Source: Anaerolineales bacterium (GTDB lineage: Bacteria > Chloroflexota > Anaerolineae > Anaerolineales > UBA4823). Taken from it: a DNA stretch of 8,668 nucleotides. The position numbers and the translations under genes were made by a program. Below the pieces are notes generated by a model. That model had not been told where the DNA came from. It searched no databases and was given only the letters and a program-made list of their open reading frames with translations. Positions 1-6,750 of the stretch are shown here, in pieces (within the stretch, counting starts at the first letter, position 1; each line of letters opens with the position of its first letter). The stretch lies in assembly GCA_020853835.1 (NCBI GenBank), contig JADYYC010000320.1, positions 1 to 8,668 on the forward strand, in the 5' to 3' direction.

Positions 1-33
1 GCGTTATGGGTTATCATCAAAGCGCCGGGATAA
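1..33 (+). CDS. Possible C-terminal end of an upstream gene (partial)
   Basis: Frame 1 reads ALWVIIKAPG and then TAA at 31-33, leaving 60 bp before the ammonia-lyase start. It looks like a plausible protein C-terminus, but ten residues are too few to identify a family. The other two forward frames are also open here. Frame 2 runs to a TGA at 95-97 that overlaps the lyase ATG (ATGA), so the upstream gene could instead end there with a 4-base overlap. I favour frame 1 only weakly. Either way, something co-oriented probably precedes the lyase. Confidence 0.28.
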   Translation, partial: ALWVIIKAPG

Positions 34-76
34 AGCGCTCGTGTTGGCGGCTCAACGCGAGCTCGTCACAAACATC

Positions 77-90
77 AAGAAGGAGATATA
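77..90 (+). promoter_or_regulatory. Strong Shine-Dalgarno region of the ammonia-lyase gene
   Basis: The run AAGAAGGAGATATA contains the core AAGGAG at 80-85, eight bases before the ATG at 94. It fixes the start codon and predicts efficient translation. The 14 bases match the phage T7 gene 10 ribosome-binding region used in many expression plasmids. The surroundings look natural: no T7 promoter, lac operator or cloning-site pattern is visible. Confidence 0.8.
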
Positions 91-93
91 TCT

Positions 94-1668
94 ATGATCG
101 AGCTCACGGGCAGTGATCTGACCATCGAACAAATCGTCGCTGTGGCTCGCAGCCGCGAGCCGGTCGCCTCGCTGCGAGAAGATGTGCGTCAAAGGATGCA
201 GCACAGCCACGACTGGGTGGAGCGGTCGATCAGTCAGTCGGGGAAGATCATCTATGGCGTGAACACCGGGTTTGGCTCGCTGGCCACCAAAATTATCAGC
301 GCCAGTCAGGCGCGCCAGCTCTCGCGCAACCTGATCTTGGGCTGCATAAGCGGGGTGGGGCGGGCCCTTGCGCAAGACGTCGTGCGGGCGATGATGGTGA
401 TCCGCGCCAACATGCTGGTCAAGGGTCATTCAGGAGTGCGCCCGCGCGTGGCGCAGACCCTGATCGACCTGCTCAACGCCGGCGTCACGCCAGTGGTGCC
501 GGAGAAAGGCTCGCTCGGCGCCAGCGGCGACCTGGCCCCGCTGGCTCACATCGCGGTGGTGATGACGCGCGACCTTGAGGAAGGCGACGGCGGCTACAGC
601 GGGATGGCTTACTACCAGGGCGAGCTGCTGGAGGGCGCTGAAGCCATGCGCCGCGCCGGGATCGAGCGGCTGGTGCTGGGAGCCAAAGAAGGCTTGGCGC
701 TCTCCAACGGGACGGATTTCATGGCCGCCTGTGGGGCGCTGGCGGTCTACGACGCTGAGAACCTGCTGCGCCACAGCCAGGCCGCGGCCGCGTTGAGCCT
801 GGAGGCGCTTCTGGGGCTTTCGGCGGCCCTCGACCCTGCCCTGCATGCCGCCAACAACCAGCCCGGTCAGCAGCGCATCGCCGCTAACCTGCGCCTGCTC
901 ACGGCCGGCAGCCACCTCATCGATTCGCTGCCCTCCAAAGTGCAGGATGCCTACAGCCTGCGCTGTATTCCGCAGGTGCTTGGCCCCGTGCTGGACACGC
1001 TGGCCTTCCTGCGCCAACGCTTTGCCGCCGCGGTCAATGCCGCTACCGACAACCCGCTGATATTCGAGACCGGTTCGCCGGACGGTGACTTGCGCTCCAT
1101 CTCAGGGGGGAATTTTCACGGCCAGGGCCCGGCGATGTGGCTGGACTTTCTGGGGATCGCCATGGCCGAAGTGGCTGACATCGCCGAGCGGTGTATCTTC
1201 CGCCTGCTGACTCCTGAACTGAGCCACGGGCTGCCGGCCATGCTGGTCCCCTCGAGCGGGCTGGACGGCGGGCTGATGATGGCGCAGTACACGGCTGCGG
1301 CGCTCGTCTCGGATAACAAGACCCTCGCCCACCCCGACAGCGTCGACTCGATCCCTTCCTGTGCGAACCAGGAGGATCACGTCAGCATGGGCGCCAACGC
1401 CGCCCGCCACGCGCTCGAGATCCTGGAAAACGTGCGTCACGTCGTGGCGATCGAATTCCAGGCCGCGGCCCAGGCGCTGGACTTGCGCGCTGCGGGCGGG
1501 ATGGGCCCGCCGGGGCAGGGGACATCCAGGGTGCACGCCGCCGTGCGCCGCCACGTCACATACCTGGAGCACGACCGCGAGCTCGCCCCAGACACCAGCC
1601 GCCTCGCCGAACTGATCCTGAGCGGCGAGTTGATCAAAGACGTCTTCGAGATGGTGGCGTTGGGATAG
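94..1668 (+). CDS. hutH: Aromatic amino acid ammonia-lyase, histidine ammonia-lyase-like (MIO enzyme)
   Basis: A 524-residue cytosolic lyase of the HAL/PAL/TAL family. It removes ammonia from an aromatic amino acid to give an alpha,beta-unsaturated acid (histidine to urocanate in true HutH). The Ala-Ser-Gly at 143-145 (GSLGASGDLAPLAH) cyclises to the MIO electrophile. Other visible active-site residues, with their Pseudomonas putida HutH equivalents, are Tyr54 in YGVNTGFG (Tyr53), Asn205 (Asn195), Tyr287 and Arg290 in QDAYSLRC (Tyr280/Arg283), and Glu427 in NQEDHVSMG (Glu414, a histidine-type residue). Length is normal for bacterial HAL (about 510). The oddity is Gly83-Cys84 in NLILGCISG, where HAL has Ser-His, TAL His-Leu and PAL Phe-Leu. 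No hutU, hutI or hutG is in the window, so histidine as substrate is likely but not secure. The gene is more GC-rich than the liv/panB block. The family is certain; the gene symbol is tentative. Confidence 0.9.
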   Translation: MIELTGSDLTIEQIVAVARSREPVASLREDVRQRMQHSHDWVERSISQSGKIIYGVNTGFGSLATKIISASQARQLSRNLILGCISGVGRALAQDVVRAMMVIRANMLVKGHSGVRPRVAQTLIDLLNAGVTPVVPEKGSLGASGDLAPLAHIAVVMTRDLEEGDGGYSGMAYYQGELLEGAEAMRRAGIERLVLGAKEGLALSNGTDFMAACGALAVYDAENLLRHSQAAAALSLEALLGLSAALDPALHAANNQPGQQRIAANLRLLTAGSHLIDSLPSKVQDAYSLRCIPQVLGPVLDTLAFLRQRFAAAVNAATDNPLIFETGSPDGDLRSISGGNFHGQGPAMWLDFLGIAMAEVADIAERCIFRLLTPELSHGLPAMLVPSSGLDGGLMMAQYTAAALVSDNKTLAHPDSVDSIPSCANQEDHVSMGANAARHALEILENVRHVVAIEFQAAAQALDLRAAGGMGPPGQGTSRVHAAVRRHVTYLEHDRELAPDTSRLAELILSGELIKDVFEMVALG

Positions 1669-1705
1669 CCGGCGTGAACCTGGAATCAAGTCTTATGAGC
1701 AGTAA

Positions 1706-1740
1706 ACGGGGCTTCGATTAATACCCTATCGAAGCCCCGT
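1706..1740 (+). terminator. 13-bp perfect hairpin after hutH, probable terminator
   Basis: ACGGGGCTTCGAT at 1706-1718 is perfectly complementary to ATCGAAGCCCCGT at 1728-1740, with a nine-base loop. It begins 38 bp after the lyase stop. The downstream bases (GTGCGTTGATCTTTG) lack a proper T-run, so it is not a textbook Rho-independent terminator. It may stop transcription by its stem alone, or protect the mRNA 3' end. Confidence 0.6.
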
Positions 1741-1759
1741 GTGCGTTGATCTTTGCGAA

Positions 1760-1793
1760 TGCCTGGAGGGCGCCCGAGGGTTTCCTTCAGGCA
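1760..1793. repeat. Imperfect inverted repeat in the convergent intergenic region
   Basis: TGCCTGGAGG (1760-1769) faces CCTTCAGGCA (1784-1793), pairing at nine of ten positions. The palindrome GGGCGCCC at 1768-1775 overlaps its left arm. It lies between the two convergent genes and could serve transcripts from either side. No T-run follows on either strand, so its role is unclear. Confidence 0.35.
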
Positions 1794-1816
1794 TCCAGGG
1801 GATCGCATCGGTTTTA

Positions 1817-1856
1817 GAAAAAATCACGGGCGACGATCGTTCGTTTCATCGTCCCC
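1817..1856 (-). terminator. Rho-independent terminator of panB
   Basis: Read on the - strand, GGGGACGAT (1856-1848) pairs with ATCGTCGCCC (1837-1828) with one bulged base. Four bases later comes TTTTTT (the A-run at 1818-1823 on the + strand). It starts 28 bp past the panB stop. It is the only hairpin in the window with a convincing U-tract. Confidence 0.6.
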
Positions 1857-1884
1857 AGCAGCGCGGCGATCGCTGGAGCCTATG

Positions 1885-2751
1885 TTAGCGTTTGTCTTTT
1901 TCCAGCAATTCATCCAGCGCGTTATATTCCTCGTCGGTCATTCCAAACCAGTTTTCTGGTTGAGGGAAGGTCTTCTCGCTAACTTCCTTGACGTATTCGA
2001 TGAGGCCTTCCTGGATGACCTTTCCGGCTTCGCCAAAAACTTTTGCCATGCGCGGCTTGAACTTCGGGTACAGGCCGAAGCAGTCATGGTAGATCAACAA
2101 CTGCCCATGAGCGTCCGGGCCCGAACCCAGGCTCATAATGATACAGTTTTCGGATCGTTCGGTGATGATCTTACAAACCCGGTCGGGAACCATTTCCAGC
2201 AGGATGGCGAAAGCGCCGGCCTCTTCCAGCGCCTTGGCCGAATCGATGATCTTCTTAGCCTGGAGCGCGCCTTTGCCCTGGACTTTGAAACCACCCAGCG
2301 CACTGACCGATTGGGGGGTGAGCCCGAGGTGGCCGATGGCGGGGATGCCAGCTTTGACGATGCCCGCAATTCGATCCGCCATTTCAACCCCGCCCTCGAG
2401 CTTGATCGAGTCGCACCCGGCTTCGGCCATGAACCGGCCGGCGTTGCGGATTGCGGTTTCAACCGACGGCTGGTAGCTCATGTAGGGCATATCCCCCACC
2501 AGGTGCACATTCGGCGCGCCGCGACGAACTGCCTGGCAATGCCGGATCATATCGTCCATCGTAACCGGCAGGGTCGAATCATAACCCAACATGGTCATCC
2601 CCAAACTGTCGCCGACAAGGATCATATCGAGCCCCGCTCGATCCTGGAAATATGCGGTAGGATAGTCGTAACAGGTCAGCCAGGTAATCGGCTCGCCGTT
2701 CTGGACTTTTTTGAACAAATATGGCAGGGTAACTTTCTTGCGCTCGTTCAT
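1885..2751 (-). CDS. panB: 3-methyl-2-oxobutanoate hydroxymethyltransferase (ketopantoate hydroxymethyltransferase)
   Basis: A 288-residue cytosolic TIM-barrel enzyme of the PanB family. It transfers a hydroxymethyl group from 5,10-methylene-tetrahydrofolate to 2-oxoisovalerate to give ketopantoate, the first step of pantothenate and CoA synthesis. Metal and substrate sites are recognisable: Asp48 in VGDSLGMT, Asp87 in GDMPYMS, Lys117/Glu119 in KLEGG, the HLGLTPQS segment at 141-148, and the likely base Glu186 in LLEMVP. The usual GIGAG segment of the late barrel reads SLGSG (207-211), and the Pro before it is Ile. A 20-residue charged C-terminal tail makes it slightly longer than E. coli PanB (264). 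AGGAG lies six bases before the ATG. It follows livF in the same direction after 267 bp, so it probably has its own promoter. No panC, panD or panE is in the window. Confidence 0.93.
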   Translation of the reverse strand: MNERKKVTLPYLFKKVQNGEPITWLTCYDYPTAYFQDRAGLDMILVGDSLGMTMLGYDSTLPVTMDDMIRHCQAVRRGAPNVHLVGDMPYMSYQPSVETAIRNAGRFMAEAGCDSIKLEGGVEMADRIAGIVKAGIPAIGHLGLTPQSVSALGGFKVQGKGALQAKKIIDSAKALEEAGAFAILLEMVPDRVCKIITERSENCIIMSLGSGPDAHGQLLIYHDCFGLYPKFKPRMAKVFGEAGKVIQEGLIEYVKEVSEKTFPQPENWFGMTDEEYNALDELLEKDKR

Positions 2752-2972
2752 ATTTTTCTCCTATTTTTGATTCTATTTTAAAGGCAGATTATTTAACCAA
2801 CTTGAGTACGATATAAGGACTTCAACTCAGACCAGCCTGGTTTTACCACAAATCGCGCGCCACTCCAGGAGAAGCCCCAATGTGAAGTCTACTCGAATTA
2901 TTTGTGCATGTCGATGATTTTAACCAAGCCTTTCCATCTGTTCTGGAGCGGCGCCAGTTCGACTTTGCTTCC
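2752..2972. other. Intergenic region upstream of panB
   Basis: The panB ribosome-binding site (- strand AGGAG followed by AAAAAT, then ATG) lies at its left end. An AT-rich stretch at about 2755-2815 should hold the panB promoter. The best - strand candidate is TTGGTT then TAAAAT, but the 14-base spacer is too short to be convincing, so I call no promoter. One - strand frame running past livF ends in IIDMHK and TAA near 2905; it has no start codon and I do not call it a gene. Nothing else recognisable is seen. Confidence 0.5.
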
Positions 2973-3012
2973 GCTGTGTGCAGCTAACGATTCGCAGTTA
3001 GCTGCGCACAGC
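2973..3012 (-). terminator. Strong hairpin just after livF, probable operon 3' end
   Basis: GCTGTGTGCAGCTAAC (2973-2988) faces GTTAGCTGCGCACAGC (2997-3012), pairing at 15 of 16 positions around an eight-base loop. On the - strand it starts six bases after the livF TGA. The bases after the stem (GGAAGCAAAG) contain no U-run, so it is either a non-canonical terminator or an mRNA 3'-end stabiliser. Confidence 0.6.
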
Positions 3013-3018
3013 CGCCGG

Positions 3019-3768
3019 TCACTGGCTTGCTCTTTGAAACCGCCCTCCGCCCAGGTAAGCCGCTTTGACGTGTTCGCTCTCTTTCAACGCCGCGGCCGCA
3101 TCGTGGAGCACGATCTTCCCGGTCTCTAAAATATACCCGTAGTCGGCCAGCCCCAGGGCTTTGCGCGCGTTCTGTTCTACAAGAAGGATCGTGACCTTTT
3201 CCTCTTCGTGGATTTGCCTGATCACCCGGAAGATTTCGAGCACCAAAATGGGAGCAAGCCCCAACGAAGGCTCATCCAGGAGCAGAATCTTGGGCTGAGA
3301 GACCAGCCCCCTTCCGATGGCCAGCATCTGCTGTTCGCCGCCCGAAAGCGTCCCCGCAAACTGCCTTCTCCTGTCCTTCAGAATTGGGAAAAGGGCAAAA
3401 ACCCAGTCTTTGTTTTTTTGCAGTTCCTGGGGAGTCCTGTTTTTGCGAATACCCCAGGAGCCCAGGTCCAGGTTTTCCTCGACCGTGAGCGTGGAGAAAA
3501 CCCTGCGCCCTTCGGGGATGTGCATGATCCCCTGCTCGGCTAATCGAAACGCGGGATATTTGCTCAGGTCTTCCCCTTTCAGTTTAATGACCCCCTCTTT
3601 AATGGGAACCAGCCCCGAGATCGCTTTGAGCAAGGTTGTTTTGCCCGCCCCGTTGGCGCCCAAAACCGCCACGACATCCCCTTCCTGGATTTCGAGGGAA
3701 ACGCCTTTGAGCGCTTCCACCGCGCCATATGCGACAACGAGGTTTTCGATAGAAAGCAGCGTGGCCAT
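3019..3768 (-). CDS. livF: LIV-type amino acid ABC transporter, ATP-binding protein LivF
   Basis: A 249-residue cytoplasmic ATPase that pairs with the LivG domain to drive amino acid import. Visible motifs are Walker A GANGAGKT (37-44), the family's IPEGR segment at 84-88, signature LSGGEQQ (141-147) and Walker B ILLLDEPS (161-168). The switch position reads LVEQN (Gln199 instead of His), as is normal for LivF. The C-terminal AYLGG ending of the family is present. Length is slightly above E. coli LivF (237). The SD AAGGAGG is embedded in the last codons of the upstream livMG gene, and only one base separates that stop from this ATG, implying translational coupling. It is the last gene of the operon. 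The substrate class (branched-chain or other hydrophobic amino acid) is inferred from the family. Confidence 0.94.
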   Translation of the reverse strand: MATLLSIENLVVAYGAVEALKGVSLEIQEGDVVAVLGANGAGKTTLLKAISGLVPIKEGVIKLKGEDLSKYPAFRLAEQGIMHIPEGRRVFSTLTVEENLDLGSWGIRKNRTPQELQKNKDWVFALFPILKDRRRQFAGTLSGGEQQMLAIGRGLVSQPKILLLDEPSLGLAPILVLEIFRVIRQIHEEEKVTILLVEQNARKALGLADYGYILETGKIVLHDAAAALKESEHVKAAYLGGGRFQRASQ

Positions 3769-3769
3769 C

Positions 3770-5683
3770 TTACTCCTCCTTCCCCAGGTAAGCTTCGATG
3801 ACCCGTGGATTGTTGTAGATGTTTTGAGGGAGGTCTTCTGCGATCCTGCTTCCCATGTCCATCACCGACACTCGATCTGAGATACCCATCACGACGTTCA
3901 TGTCGTGCTCGATCAAAAGAATGGTCAGTCCCTCCGCGATGAGCTTTGTGAGGAACTCCATCAACTCCTCGGTCTCTTTGTCGTTCAGCCCCGAGGAAGG
4001 TTCATCCAATACGATCAGCTTTGGGGAGGAAGCCAGCGCGCGGGCAATTTCGAGCAGTTTTTGTTTGCCATAAGGCAGGTTTCTGGCTAACTCATTTCGA
4101 TATTCCCAGAGCCCCACCTGGTGCAAACGAAACGAGGCGGTCTCCAAGATATGGCGCTCTTCTTTCTGCTGTCCAGGGGAACGCATTATCGAGGGGATGG
4201 TCCCGTTGGTTGCGTGGCAATGCGGGCCCGACATGACGTTTTCGATGCTGGTCAGCGATGGGAAAAGGCGGATGTTTTGGAATGTCCTCGCAATGCCCTT
4301 GGTGGTGATCTGGTGCGGTTTGAGGCCGGTGATCTCCTCGCCCATGAAAATCACTTTGCCAGAGAGGGGGCGGTAAATCCCCGTGATCACGTTAAAGAGG
4401 GTGGTCTTTCCTGCGCCGTTGGGGCCGATCAAAGAAGTGATTTGATTTTCTCGGATTGTCAGGTCGAACTGGCTCACCGCGGTCAACCCGCCGAATTGCA
4501 CGGTCACGCGTTGGGTTTCCAGCACCAATCCGTTTGGTGGCGGGTGAACGTGCGCCTTTGTTTTCAGGGTTGGCTCTTGCGCCGCTTCTGGTTGTCTGGC
4601 GGTTGAGAGGCCCGAATCTAATACTTCTTTCAAAAGGGTGTTCTCATCCTCGGGAAGTTTGGAAATGCCCAAACCGCGGAACCCGGCCCTTTCTCTGCGG
4701 CGCGGCAAGATCCCGCCCGGTCGGAAGATCATCATGATGACCAGGGCTGCGCCAAAGAAAAGCAGCCTGTAATTTGCAAACTGCCTGAAAATCTCGGGAA
4801 AAATGACGATGATTGCAGCTCCCAGCAGAGTGCCGGGGATCGAACCCAGCCCGCCCAACAGGACAATGACAAAAATCAGGCAGGATTCCATAAAGGTGAA
4901 GTTCGCCGGAGAAATGATCATCATCTTCGATCCATAGATGTTTCCGGCTGCGCCTGCCAGGGCCGTCCCGATCACAAAGGCGAGCAGTTTGTAGTGGCGC
5001 ACATCGATGCCGTTTGCTTCCGCGGCGATTTCGTCTTCTCGGATGTAGTTCCATGCCCGGCCCACCCTGGATTTCTGCAGGTTGATCAGCCCGATGATGA
5101 CCAGCCCAATGATGATCCATACATAGTAATAAAACTGGGTCGGGGTTGTAATGGAGAATATTCCAAAATCAGGGTTGCCGATCCCTGTGATGCCGTTGGC
5201 GCCTTTGGTCAGGCCAAACGGGTTGTTCAAGGCCGTGATGCGCACGATTTCCCCGATCCCAATCGTGACAATACACAGGTAATCGCCTCGCAGGTGGATG
5301 ATCGGCGAGGTGACCAGGAAAGCAAACCCGCCCGCGATCAGCGCGCTGAGCGGCAGCAGCACGATGATGGGGATCTGGAGCTGTGTATAGAGGATCCCGG
5401 TGGTGTATGCGCCAATCGCATAAAACGCCGCCTGTCCGAGGTTGAAGAGCCCCACTTCTCCCAGTATGATGTTCAGACTCAGTCCGAGAAGGACGTAAAT
5501 GCCAACAAAAAAGCCGACGTCAATCCAATAGTTGTTCACGAACGGCAGGAATGGATATGCGGCCATCACCGCGATCAGGATCGCAAGAAGGATGAGCTGC
5601 GTTTTTTTGTCGACCGAAGGCGTCCCTTTCCCGTCTTGAAATTTCGAAATGCGCTGAGTTAGATTACGGGTTATCTCGCTCAT
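3770..5683 (-). CDS. livMG: LivM-LivG fusion: permease and ATPase of a LIV-type ABC transporter
   Basis: One 637-residue polypeptide. Residues 1-325 are a LivM permease: hydrophobic segments from about 28, the GLFNLGQAAFYAIGAY region at 78-93, the RAWNYIREDEIAAEANGID cytoplasmic coupling region at 209-227, and the family ending FRPGG (320-324). A hydrophilic linker (about 326-385) follows, then a LivG ATPase with Walker A GPNGAGKT (420-427), the Q-loop in RTFQN (466-470), signature LPYGKQ (536-541), Walker B LIVLDEP (556-562) and switch His593 in IEHDM. LivG normally has LxYGQQ, so Lys540 is a mild deviation. The frame is open upstream to 5908 inside livH. I start at MSEI (5683), which lies two bases past the livH stop and begins LivM at its normal length. 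It supplies half the channel and half the ATPase. Such fusions are known in this transporter family. Confidence 0.9.
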   Translation of the reverse strand: MSEITRNLTQRISKFQDGKGTPSVDKKTQLILLAILIAVMAAYPFLPFVNNYWIDVGFFVGIYVLLGLSLNIILGEVGLFNLGQAAFYAIGAYTTGILYTQLQIPIIVLLPLSALIAGGFAFLVTSPIIHLRGDYLCIVTIGIGEIVRITALNNPFGLTKGANGITGIGNPDFGIFSITTPTQFYYYVWIIIGLVIIGLINLQKSRVGRAWNYIREDEIAAEANGIDVRHYKLLAFVIGTALAGAAGNIYGSKMMIISPANFTFMESCLIFVIVLLGGLGSIPGTLLGAAIIVIFPEIFRQFANYRLLFFGAALVIMMIFRPGGILPRRRERAGFRGLGISKLPEDENTLLKEVLDSGLSTARQPEAAQEPTLKTKAHVHPPPNGLVLETQRVTVQFGGLTAVSQFDLTIRENQITSLIGPNGAGKTTLFNVITGIYRPLSGKVIFMGEEITGLKPHQITTKGIARTFQNIRLFPSLTSIENVMSGPHCHATNGTIPSIMRSPGQQKEERHILETASFRLHQVGLWEYRNELARNLPYGKQKLLEIARALASSPKLIVLDEPSSGLNDKETEELMEFLTKLIAEGLTILLIEHDMNVVMGISDRVSVMDMGSRIAEDLPQNIYNNPRVIEAYLGKEE

Positions 5684-5685
5684 GG

Positions 5686-6600
5686 CTAGACTTTCTCTGC
5701 GATTTTCTCCCCGATGAGACCGGTGGGTCTGACGATCAGGATCACGATCAGGATGAGAAAGACAAACACGTTTTTCCAGGCGCCAGACACAAAGCCCTCG
5801 AAAAGCGCTTCCATGATGCCCAGCATGATCCCGCCGAGCATGGCGCCGGGGATGTTTCCGATGCCGCCCAGGATCACGGCGGTAAACGCCTTTAAGCCGT
5901 ACGTCCATCCCATAGTAAAGATGATGCGGGTGTAGTTCAATCCGACAAAAACGCCTGCCAGCGCGCCCAGCGATGGTCCAACAAAAAAGACAAAGCGAAT
6001 GATTTTTCTGAAATCGATCCCGATCAGGGTAGCCGTATCCCGGTCCAGGGCTGAAGCGCGCACCGCGGCGCCAAACAGGGTCCTTTCGACCAGGTAATAA
6101 ATCAACCCCATCAGCCCCAGCGAAACCAGAATGGTGACGAGCTTGAGCGTTGTAATTCTAAAATCGCCAAACAACACGATGCTGCCCGTGGGAATGCTGA
6201 CCTCGGGAAACGCCTGGAAGCGAGGTCCCCAAACAGCCATGATTCCATTCGAAATAAATATCGAGGCCCCCAGGGCTGAAACGACGAGCGGCAGGCGGCC
6301 TGCCCTGTAAACCGGCTGGTAAGCGACGCGTTCAAGGATCAGGCCGGCGAAGCCAATGCCCAGCATAGCTCCCAGAACCGCCACGATTACGCCGCCCCAA
6401 ATGCCAAACGTGGCCGTTACCCAGCCTGCGCCAAAGACCAGGATCGTGTATCCCAAATAACTGCCCAGGGTAAAAAGATCACCGTGGGCGAAATTGATCA
6501 ATTTCATCACCCCGTACACCATCGAATACCCCATCGCAACGAGGGCGTAAAACGAACCAATGATCAATCCATTGATAAGCTGCTCGGGAAGCATTTGCAT
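5686..6600 (-). CDS. livH: LIV-type amino acid ABC transporter, permease LivH
   Basis: A 304-residue integral membrane protein, one half of the transport channel. It matches LivH throughout: the N-terminal LINGLIIGSFYALVAMGYSM helix (8-27), YGVMKLINFAHGDLFTLG (29-46), LERVAYQPVYRA (89-100), the RASALDRDTATLIGID coupling region (181-196), and FTAVILGGIGNIPGAMLGG (239-257). Multiple hydrophobic segments of helix length run from about 8 to 290, ending IVRPTGL. There is no signal peptide, as usual. Length is close to E. coli LivH (308). The SD AAGGAG lies seven bases before the ATG at 6600; an alternative in-frame ATG six bases on is less well spaced. It precedes livMG by two bases and follows livJ after a 189-bp gap holding a large hairpin. 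Confidence 0.94.
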   Translation of the reverse strand: MQMLPEQLINGLIIGSFYALVAMGYSMVYGVMKLINFAHGDLFTLGSYLGYTILVFGAGWVTATFGIWGGVIVAVLGAMLGIGFAGLILERVAYQPVYRAGRLPLVVSALGASIFISNGIMAVWGPRFQAFPEVSIPTGSIVLFGDFRITTLKLVTILVSLGLMGLIYYLVERTLFGAAVRASALDRDTATLIGIDFRKIIRFVFFVGPSLGALAGVFVGLNYTRIIFTMGWTYGLKAFTAVILGGIGNIPGAMLGGIMLGIMEALFEGFVSGAWKNVFVFLILIVILIVRPTGLIGEKIAEKV

Positions 6601-6648
6601 AGGAAATCTCCTTCTCTGTTGTGACGCCCGACCGTCGAATTCCTATGA

Positions 6649-6693
6649 GGAGCGCCCTCTCCAGTAATCGTAGATTATGGAGGAAGGCGCTCC
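6649..6693 (-). repeat. Long imperfect hairpin between livJ and livH
   Basis: The 21-base arms 6649-6669 and 6673-6693 face each other across a three-base loop. The ends pair perfectly (GGAGCGCC with GGCGCTCC, and TAATC with GATTA); the centre has mismatches, two of which are G-U pairs on the - strand RNA. In total 16 of 21 positions are Watson-Crick. No U-run follows. It sits 49 bp before the livH start, where a partial terminator or RNA-processing stem could keep the binding protein more abundant than the membrane components. Confidence 0.55.
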
Positions 6694-6750
6694 CTGTGGC
6701 TGTTAAATCGTCGAGGCTGCTGGAGGCCGCTTAGCTCTTAAGTGCTCTTG

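Noticed and set aside
430..1689. Two long antisense frames opposite the ammonia-lyase (430-1017 and 1102-1689)
   Set aside because: They are low-complexity, Arg/Gln/His-rich products typical of the antisense of a GC-rich gene, with no recognisable family. The sense frame has a full set of catalytic motifs.
1753..2781. 342-codon + strand frame antisense to panB
   Set aside because: No family resemblance, and the opposite strand encodes a complete PanB with good SD and terminator.
2978..3007. GCTAAC / GTTAGC pair resembling an integron attC site
   Set aside because: The bases do not fit the RYYYAAC and GTTRRRY consensus, the spacer is only a few bases, and no integrase or cassette structure is present.
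2903..3045. Open - strand frame running through the livF 3' end and ending in KVELAPLQNRWKGLVKIIDM and HK before a TAA
   Set aside because: The last part looks protein-like, but it has no start codon, overlaps the strong hairpin, and would need a frameshift out of livF, whose own C-terminus is already complete.
5684..5908. In-frame extension of the livMG reading frame by 75 codons upstream, inside livH
   Set aside because: It overlaps livH in another frame and has no LivM-like sequence. The start at 5683 gives a normal LivM N-terminus two bases past the livH stop.
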